Made by a program: the position numbers and the translations under genes. This document shows positions 58,746 through 64,000 of a stretch of 64,000 nt of DNA, in pieces. How positions within the stretch are numbered: the stretch's first letter is position 1; every line of letters begins with the position of its first letter. This DNA comes from Cafeteria roenbergensis (lineage: Eukaryota; Sar; Bigyra; Bicosoecida; Cafeteriaceae): positions 496,001 through 560,000 of the forward strand of contig VLTN01000016.1 of the NCBI GenBank assembly GCA_008330645.1, read 5' to 3'. The notes under the pieces are model-generated. The model did not search any database. It saw only the letters and a program-made list of their open reading frames with translations, and had not been told where the DNA came from.

Positions 58746-59891
58746 ATGGACGTGTCCTCTCTGACCAAACCCAAGGCGAGGAAGCGGCTGCGCGCGGAGT
58801 CGGCGACGTTTGTTTCCAGCGCCGGGCCGGCCGAGGTCGGGGATGTGGCGAGCGTGCGCGCCAGCAGGTGCGGCGGCGTGCCCGAAGGCTGGGCCGAGGC
58901 GGGCCCTCCCAGCGTGGCGGCCATGTCCGTCCCGTTGCCAGACGCACTACCAGGGGGCGTCGTGCTGATAGTGGGCCGGTCGCCCCTGTCGAGCGCGCAC
59001 GATTCTTCGGTGGCGGCTGGCACGCACACTCGCGCCTGCGATGCGATGGTTCCTGGGCTGTGGGCCCCTGGGACGCTCGTCTGCGCAGTAGTGTCTGCCC
59101 GCTCCAGCAACGACGCCTACCTGCCGGCGGAGCTTGGGCCGTTTGTGCTTCACCAGCGGTTCGCCGTCCCGGGATTTGCCCATCTCAAAAAGCCACCGTC
59201 GGCCGAGGCGGAAGCAGCAAGGCCAGCGGAGCTTGCCCCAGGCGCCCCGTCACTCGATGACGATGATGCTCTCCACGCCGAGGCCACTGCAGTCGCGGGC
59301 ACCCTGCGGGGCGTGCGCGCCGTCGAGGCAGCAGCAAGCGCTGCGATGGCAACTGCAAGTGAGCTGAAGCGACTGGCAACGAGCCACGGCGTCGAACGCG
59401 CGGCTCCGCCGGCCAAGCGCCGCCCGCCGCCGTGCCCGGCCGCCGCGGCCACGAGCGGCGCAGAGCCTGCTGCGGCTGCAGTGACGTCGTCGGCGGTGCT
59501 CGCCCGCTTAGCGATTCGGAACGGATGGACCGTGGCAGGCGCGGCCGCCATTCCGGCTGCGCTGCTGCCTCGAGCAGGGGACGCACCCGCGGTGTACTTG
59601 CATTGCGCTCACGGCCTGCACCGGTCCGGAGTCGTTGCGATGTCCTTGCTCGCTGCCGCACAGCTGAGGTCGTCGCCGGAGGTGTCCTGCCTAGAGGCCG
59701 CAGCAGCTGCCATGGACGCGTTCAAGGCGGCGCGGGGCGCGAATCCCGAGGAACACAAGCAGCGCGCCATGACTCGAAGGATCGCGGCCGTGGGGGCCGT
59801 GCTTGCCGAGCGAGCAGCCGACCCGATGGCCGCAGCGTCGCTTGTGGCGCGATTGCTGCAGGCGGCCAGCGAGCCGCTCAGTCCTGTGTGA
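58746..59891 (+). CDS. CX5R cysteine-phosphatase-like protein
   Basis: A 381-residue single-exon frame from the ATG at 58746. The start has a basic SLTKPKARKRLRAE patch. The C-terminal third carries VYLHCAHGLHRSGVVAMSLLAAAQL, a Cys-x5-Arg phosphatase loop most like those of DUSP11 and the RNA 5'-triphosphatase part of capping enzymes (HCTHGxNRTG). It is followed by a helix, ECL-type spacing (SCLEAAAAAMDAFKAARG) and a C-terminal helical bundle. Upstream, LPGGVVLIVGRSPLS, GLWAPGTLVCAVVSARSSNDAYLP and VLHQRFAVPGFAHLKKPP look like a folded N-terminal part, separated from the loop by ~100 low-complexity residues. I see no certain general-acid Asp, so activity is uncertain. The substrate (RNA 5' end, phosphoprotein) is unknown. 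Confidence 0.65.
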   Translation: MDVSSLTKPKARKRLRAESATFVSSAGPAEVGDVASVRASRCGGVPEGWAEAGPPSVAAMSVPLPDALPGGVVLIVGRSPLSSAHDSSVAAGTHTRACDAMVPGLWAPGTLVCAVVSARSSNDAYLPAELGPFVLHQRFAVPGFAHLKKPPSAEAEAARPAELAPGAPSLDDDDALHAEATAVAGTLRGVRAVEAAASAAMATASELKRLATSHGVERAAPPAKRRPPPCPAAAATSGAEPAAAAVTSSAVLARLAIRNGWTVAGAAAIPAALLPRAGDAPAVYLHCAHGLHRSGVVAMSLLAAAQLRSSPEVSCLEAAAAAMDAFKAARGANPEEHKQRAMTRRIAAVGAVLAERAADPMAAASLVARLLQAASEPLSPV

Positions 59892-60248
59892 CGTGTGTGC
59901 AGTGGAGTGGGCTGGAGCTGCACTCCGATCGCGCGCCGCAGCTGTGCCTGTCCATACTACACAGCAGCAGACAGCCCCGCGCCGAGGAGCCATCCCATCG
60001 ATCGGCTTACGGCCCGATTCCACGCGCGTGAAAGTACCGGGGGCCTTGGGGCTCGGCAGTCGCGTGGCAAGCTGACGTGCTGGCGCGGCAGCTGTGTCGG
60101 GCAGCAGCAGCAGATGCAGAGGCAGCAGCAGCTGTGTCGGGCAGCAGCTGTGTCGTGCATTGCATGTTGAGGTGCTCAAACGAAACGGCGCTCCCAGGCC
60201 CCTCCCCCCCTCCCCCCACCGCCACAAGGGCTTGCAGCGAACACATAC
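59892..60248. other. Convergent intergenic region with a CAGCAG-rich repeat
   Basis: 357 bp. At about 60085-60160 a 19-bp motif (AGCTGTGTCGGGCAGCAGC) recurs three to four times. If the neighbouring minus-strand gene is spliced after its last codon, a further exon could lie here. Confidence 0.45.
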
Positions 60249-63200
60249 TCACCACGCCGAGCGGCGCTGGATGCGAGCCTGCTGGTCGCGGTACATACCA
60301 AGCACGTCGTTGGCAGCGAGGGTGGGGTCGTCCCGGTACGCTGCGGCAACTTCCGACTGCCTCCCCCGCCTCGCTGCCAGCACAAGCTCCTGCTGCCGGG
60401 CGCGCGCCGCTAGCCGCTGGGCCTTGGCCACCGCCTTGCCCTCCTCCTCCTTGCGCTCCTCCTCCGCCCTCAGCGCGGCCTGCTTCGCCTTGCTCGCGCG
60501 GATCGACTCCCGCAGGTGCTCTGCCAGCTGCTCTCGCGTCTTACGCTCCTTGGCGCTCCTTGCGAGTCTGATCGTCTCGATCGCGTTGTCCAGCTCAATC
60601 TTCTTTGCCTCGGCCGCGTCAAGCGCCGCCACGGCGTCTCTCACCTGCAGCGCCTGCGTGGATGCAACCACGGCCGTTGCCTCCCGAACGACCCAGGCAG
60701 CCTCCTCCGCGACACGGGCGCGCACCCCGGTGGCCAGCGGCGCAGGCAGCAGGTCCAGGCGGAGGTCGTGGGCAAGCAGAGCCGACGCTCGCTTCGCCTG
60801 CTCGACCGCCAGTTCCAGCTTCACGGCGGCGGCCAGCTCCACCCGCTCGTGGGGGTCCGTCAGCGCGGACACGGTGGGCAGCCGCCCCCCCCGCCCGCAT
60901 ACCAGCTTGGACCTAGCTGCCATGCGCGCCTCGTCGTCCTCCTCCTGCTCCGTGGGGGGACGCCAGTCCGCCCCACAGCACCCCTGCATGCCCGGCAGAG
61001 CCACGCACAGGACAGTGCAGCACGAAACCGCGTCAACGTCCGTTGCGAGGCTCTGCCTTGCCTCGGCGTAGCGGAGCGCGGCGTCGCGGCCCAGAGCCTC
61101 GGCGACGGCCGGCCTGCCGCCCACGGCGGAGGCTGAGGCGGAGGGTGCGATGGCGGCGGTGGAGGCCCCCGCGAAACCGGCCCGGCGGGCGCGGCTGCCG
61201 CCGGCAAAGGCGGCGTCAAGGCCGGCCACCCCGCCCACAGCAGCGCGCTCAGAGGGAGGCGCCGACGCCTCAGAGATGGAGGCCTCGTCCGCGCCCCTGG
61301 CTGTGGCGCCGCCCACCTCCATCCCGACCGTGCCGCCGCCGCCGCTCGACCCCGCGACGCTGGCGGTGGCGGCGCCGGCCTCCTCGTCCGACTCGTCCGA
61401 CCCTGCGGAGAGCCACGCGCCCGCTCCGACAAACGGGATTCGGGGCGCGAAACCGGAGATCCGGTGCCACAGGTCCGGGTCGCTCCACCCGGATCCCCGC
61501 ACCGCGGCTCCGCACCAGCAGCAGAGCGGCACCGAGAGACCCCACGCAAGCCAGAGGTCCGGGGCGAGGGGACTCGCCGCCGTGGCGTCGACGCTGTGAA
61601 CCGCCGGGGGCATCGGAAGGCCGCTGCTGGCGCCGGAGGCCGCTTGCGTGAGGCGAAGACCAGCCACCTCCATGCCGGGGAGCTGCCCCATCGGCTGGCC
61701 GGGAGGGCAGCGCACTGAGCGCAGGCGGACGAGCGTTGCTCTGGCGGCAGCCGCCGCCTCGCCGCGCCTGCGCTGGTCGGAGCCTGCCTCGCTGAAGGGG
61801 CAAAGGGTCCAGCAAGAGACGGCGCGGCCGCAGCACGGGTCGCCCAGACCGGGCTGCCGGCCGGCCGCGGCCTCGTCCGCAGCGGCCTGCGCCTCTCCCT
61901 CCCGCTCCGCCGAGAGGGCGTGGCGCCCGCCGCCGAGGCAGTCGCACTGGCGCGCGCACTGCCCCGCCGACTGAACCAGCATCACCGCCCACAGGATCGG
62001 CAGCACGGCGTTCATCCAGCCGGCCGAGAAGTCCGAGAGCGACGTCGGCTCCGCCCCGGCCGGAACCACGTTGTACTGGGCCACCACGGTGAGGAGCAGC
62101 GCGGCGAAGCTGTATCCCGCCCAGGTCTCCTGGGGCGAAACCGCAGCCGAGCCGCGGGGCCCCGCCAGGGCCCAGAGGCCGACAACGGCGGCCGACCACG
62201 CGACCGCGGAGTCCAGCGCGGCGGGGCCCGGGGCCGCCACGGCCAGGGTGGTCCCCATGAGGAACACCGCCAGAGCGGTGAGCACGGGGAGGCTGAAGCA
62301 GCGGGCGCTCGTCCCCGACGTCAGCGGGGCCAGCAGCTCGCGAAGCAGCGGGTCGGAGAACAGGCGGTGCCAGCGCCCGCACGGGAAGCAGAGCCACGCG
62401 AGCGCGGCCAGCCCCGCGGCGGCGGCGGCGATGGCCGCAAGGGAAGCCATGGCCAGAGCGCCGTCCCCCGCCGGGGTTCCCGTGTACGTTAGGCCGTCCA
62501 CGGTCAACGGCCGACTCGCGTCGCTCCCCGGCAGAGCCGCGAAACCGAGCGCGGCCCTGGCCGCCACCGTCGGGAGCGACAGCAGCGCGGCCACCAGGAA
62601 GGGGTGCGCGCACCCCGCGGCCCGCCGCGCCTCCTCCGCCTCTGCCTGGTCCTCCGCGGCAGAGATGAGCGCGCTCTCCATGTCGTCAAGCGACTCGCAC
62701 GATGGCAGGGCCCGCCGCGGCGCCAGGGCGTCCAGAGCGGCGCCGACGTCGTCCACGGACTGGTCGATCGCGCCCAGCCAAGCGAGGCTCCGCTCCTCGG
62801 CGGGGCGCAGGCCGCCGGAGTCGTACCCGCGCGCTGAGAGGAGCGCCCCTCCGCCGCCGGCGCTCTCCGACCCCGCCCGGGGGGACAGCCCCGCCAGCAG
62901 GCCCGCTCCGAACGGCGAGCCGCCCCGACCGTTCGCGGGGCCGGCGGGACTCCAGGCTCTGCCGGCGATGGCAGGGACTCCGCCCCCGCGCGCGGCGCCC
63001 CACCCACGGCTGCCCCCGCCCCTGCTGCCGCCGTCGCTCGCCGCCGGCGGGGGGGCGCGGCCCACCACCGGACCGCTGCTCTCGGAGTCCGACACCGGAA
63101 TCTCCAGCCGCTGGGCCGACGGCACCAGCGGCACGGCTGCGGCACCGTCCCTCTCAGGACGCGAGGAGGACCGGTGGTGGGACGTGGACCTGGGGAGCGT

Positions 63201-63992
63201 GCGGGCGTCGGCGCCGCGAAGCACTGGCGCCGCGGAGACGTCAGCGCCGCCGGTGGCTGAGTGGCTGCGTAAGCGCCTCCCCGCGACGCCAGCCCCAGCC
63301 CCAGCCCCAGCGCCGGCGCCCACGGACACGCTGTTGTCGACGACCGTCCGGAACAGCCGCCGCTCGTCAGCCGTGTCGGCCGGGGGTCCCCGCGCTGCCG
63401 CCGTGACCGCCGCCACGGCGTTGGCCATCGTGCTGATGGCCCCGCTGTCCTTGGCCCCCGCCAGCGGCTGCAGCAGCCCCCGGCCGCCCGCCGACATCGA
63501 CTGCGGGCTCCCGTGCGCCTGGGGCATGCGCATGCCGCCCTGCAGATCGCCGAACTGCTGGAGCCCGACGACTCCCCGCGGAGTCACGGCGCGAGACACT
63601 GGCCCGCCGAGCACCGACCCGCCGCGCACTGACCCGCCGAGCACCGACCCGCCGCGCACTGACCCGCCGCGCACTGACCCGCCGCGCACCGAGTTGCCAC
63701 GGCGGCTGCCGCGGCGGCTGCCGCCGAGCCGTCTCGAGCTCGCCACGCTCCTGCTGACGGACCGCCCGCGGCCCCTGGAGCCGACGCTGTCGCCGCTGCG
63801 CGCGCCGAGGCTGGGCGCCACGGGCTGCATCAGGGCTCTGCTCGACCGCTTGGTGGCCAGGCTGGGTCGACGTCCTCCCATGGACCCGCCGCCGCTGCCG
63901 CCGCCATTGCTGCCCTGGCCCCCAGCCTGTGACGCGCCGGAGCCAATCCGCAGCCGCGACCGCGACTGCGACCGCTGCAGTTCCACCCTCAT
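60249..63992 (-). CDS. Large multi-pass membrane protein with GGSV repeats
   Basis: A 1247-residue frame from an ATG at 63992, eight bases from the right edge, so a longer N-terminus outside the window is possible. Residues 1-~430 are Arg/Ser/Gly-rich and disordered with GGSV repeats. Residues ~480-900 contain about seven hydrophobic segments (PFLVAALLSLPTVAARAALGF, MASLAAIAAAAAGLAALAWLCF, LPVLTALAVFLMGTTLAVA, VAWSAAVVGLWALAG, FAALLLTVVAQYNVV, MNAVLPILWAVMLVQSAG, LWLAWGLSVPLCCWCGAAV). The C-terminal ~200 residues are a charged helix ending EERKEEEGKAVAKAQRLAAR and YRDDPTLAANDVLGMYRDQQ. The family is not recognised. The stop overlaps a perfect GTGAGT donor, so the last residues may instead splice to another exon at lower coordinates. 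Confidence 0.7.
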   Translation of the reverse strand: MRVELQRSQSRSRLRIGSGASQAGGQGSNGGGSGGGSMGGRRPSLATKRSSRALMQPVAPSLGARSGDSVGSRGRGRSVSRSVASSRRLGGSRRGSRRGNSVRGGSVRGGSVRGGSVLGGSVRGGSVLGGPVSRAVTPRGVVGLQQFGDLQGGMRMPQAHGSPQSMSAGGRGLLQPLAGAKDSGAISTMANAVAAVTAAARGPPADTADERRLFRTVVDNSVSVGAGAGAGAGAGVAGRRLRSHSATGGADVSAAPVLRGADARTLPRSTSHHRSSSRPERDGAAAVPLVPSAQRLEIPVSDSESSGPVVGRAPPPAASDGGSRGGGSRGWGAARGGGVPAIAGRAWSPAGPANGRGGSPFGAGLLAGLSPRAGSESAGGGGALLSARGYDSGGLRPAEERSLAWLGAIDQSVDDVGAALDALAPRRALPSCESLDDMESALISAAEDQAEAEEARRAAGCAHPFLVAALLSLPTVAARAALGFAALPGSDASRPLTVDGLTYTGTPAGDGALAMASLAAIAAAAAGLAALAWLCFPCGRWHRLFSDPLLRELLAPLTSGTSARCFSLPVLTALAVFLMGTTLAVAAPGPAALDSAVAWSAAVVGLWALAGPRGSAAVSPQETWAGYSFAALLLTVVAQYNVVPAGAEPTSLSDFSAGWMNAVLPILWAVMLVQSAGQCARQCDCLGGGRHALSAEREGEAQAAADEAAAGRQPGLGDPCCGRAVSCWTLCPFSEAGSDQRRRGEAAAAARATLVRLRSVRCPPGQPMGQLPGMEVAGLRLTQAASGASSGLPMPPAVHSVDATAASPLAPDLWLAWGLSVPLCCWCGAAVRGSGWSDPDLWHRISGFAPRIPFVGAGAWLSAGSDESDEEAGAATASVAGSSGGGGTVGMEVGGATARGADEASISEASAPPSERAAVGGVAGLDAAFAGGSRARRAGFAGASTAAIAPSASASAVGGRPAVAEALGRDAALRYAEARQSLATDVDAVSCCTVLCVALPGMQGCCGADWRPPTEQEEDDEARMAARSKLVCGRGGRLPTVSALTDPHERVELAAAVKLELAVEQAKRASALLAHDLRLDLLPAPLATGVRARVAEEAAWVVREATAVVASTQALQVRDAVAALDAAEAKKIELDNAIETIRLARSAKERKTREQLAEHLRESIRASKAKQAALRAEEERKEEEGKAVAKAQRLAARARQQELVLAARRGRQSEVAAAYRDDPTLAANDVLGMYRDQQARIQRRSAW
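63602..63692 (-). repeat. 15-bp minisatellite encoding GGSVR/GGSVL
   Basis: About six near-perfect 15-bp units (plus strand GACCCGCCGCGCACT and variants) encode Gly-Gly-Ser-Val-Arg/Leu in the N-terminal region of the membrane protein. Confidence 0.88.
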
Positions 63993-64000
63993 GGCCGCGG

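Noticed and set aside
1-64000. Integrated virus-like elements (Polinton/virophage or LTR type)
   Set aside because: No capsid, integrase, polymerase or reverse transcriptase motifs, no terminal repeats and no block of low GC of the expected length.

Overview
The window is nuclear DNA of a very GC-rich microbial eukaryote. Genes sit 0.2-1 kb apart on both strands. Several are split by short introns (about 110-430 nt), nearly all with GTGAGN donors and CGCAG-type acceptors, and the protein families are eukaryotic: glucosidase I, an ESCRT-I subunit, METTL9, eIF4E, an AGC kinase, GPR107 and a DEG/ENaC channel. GC content, compact introns, Ala/Gly/Ser/Pro-rich insertions and a DEG/ENaC gene would fit a heterotrophic stramenopile of the Cafeteria type, but this is inference. 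I see no viral, transposon or bacterial operon signature.

Layout. 0-7.2 kb: the 3' end of an unidentified helical protein, ER glucosidase I (GH63, 3 exons) and a 5-exon TSG101/Vps23 with a PSAP plus PPxY tail. 7.5-10.6 kb: METTL9 histidine methyltransferase and a DOT1-like methyltransferase with an N-terminal MGACCS acylation motif, both minus. 11.3-16.3 kb: a 1649-residue low-complexity protein ending in a possible SPRY-like fold. 16.5-18.5 kb: a short-chain dehydrogenase head-to-head with a class II (4EHP-like) eIF4E. 19.3-23.5 kb: a minus-strand zinc-finger protein with His-Gly, poly-Asp and poly-Gln tracts. 25.7-28.4 kb: a PX-domain AGC kinase. 29.0-30.7 kb: a multi-pass membrane protein fused to a dual-specificity phosphatase. 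31.0-39.8 kb: a 1752-residue Ala-rich coiled-coil protein, a small basic presequence protein and an orphan seven-TM protein. 40.1-48.2 kb: a TPR-Hsp70 fusion, a DEG/ENaC channel and a GPR107-type seven-TM protein. 48.6-49.5 kb: a small protein with PEF repeats. 50.0-54.5 kb: seven tandem ~706-bp units, each with one tRNA-Gly(GCC) gene. 54.9-64.0 kb: a coiled-coil protein, a CX5R phosphatase-like protein and a large multi-pass membrane protein reaching the right edge.

There is no operon logic; genes are independent units, often divergent over 200-750 bp. Several belong to the endomembrane and signalling systems (glucosidase I, Vps23, GPR107, PX kinase, ENaC). Exon joins were chosen so that both the reading frame and the family alignment continue across the splice. 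The most notable observations are the homogenised tRNA-Gly array, the TPR-Hsp70 fusion without EEVD, the protist DEG/ENaC channel, the possible METTL9/His-Gly enzyme-substrate pair and the predicted membrane-anchored DOT1-like enzyme.
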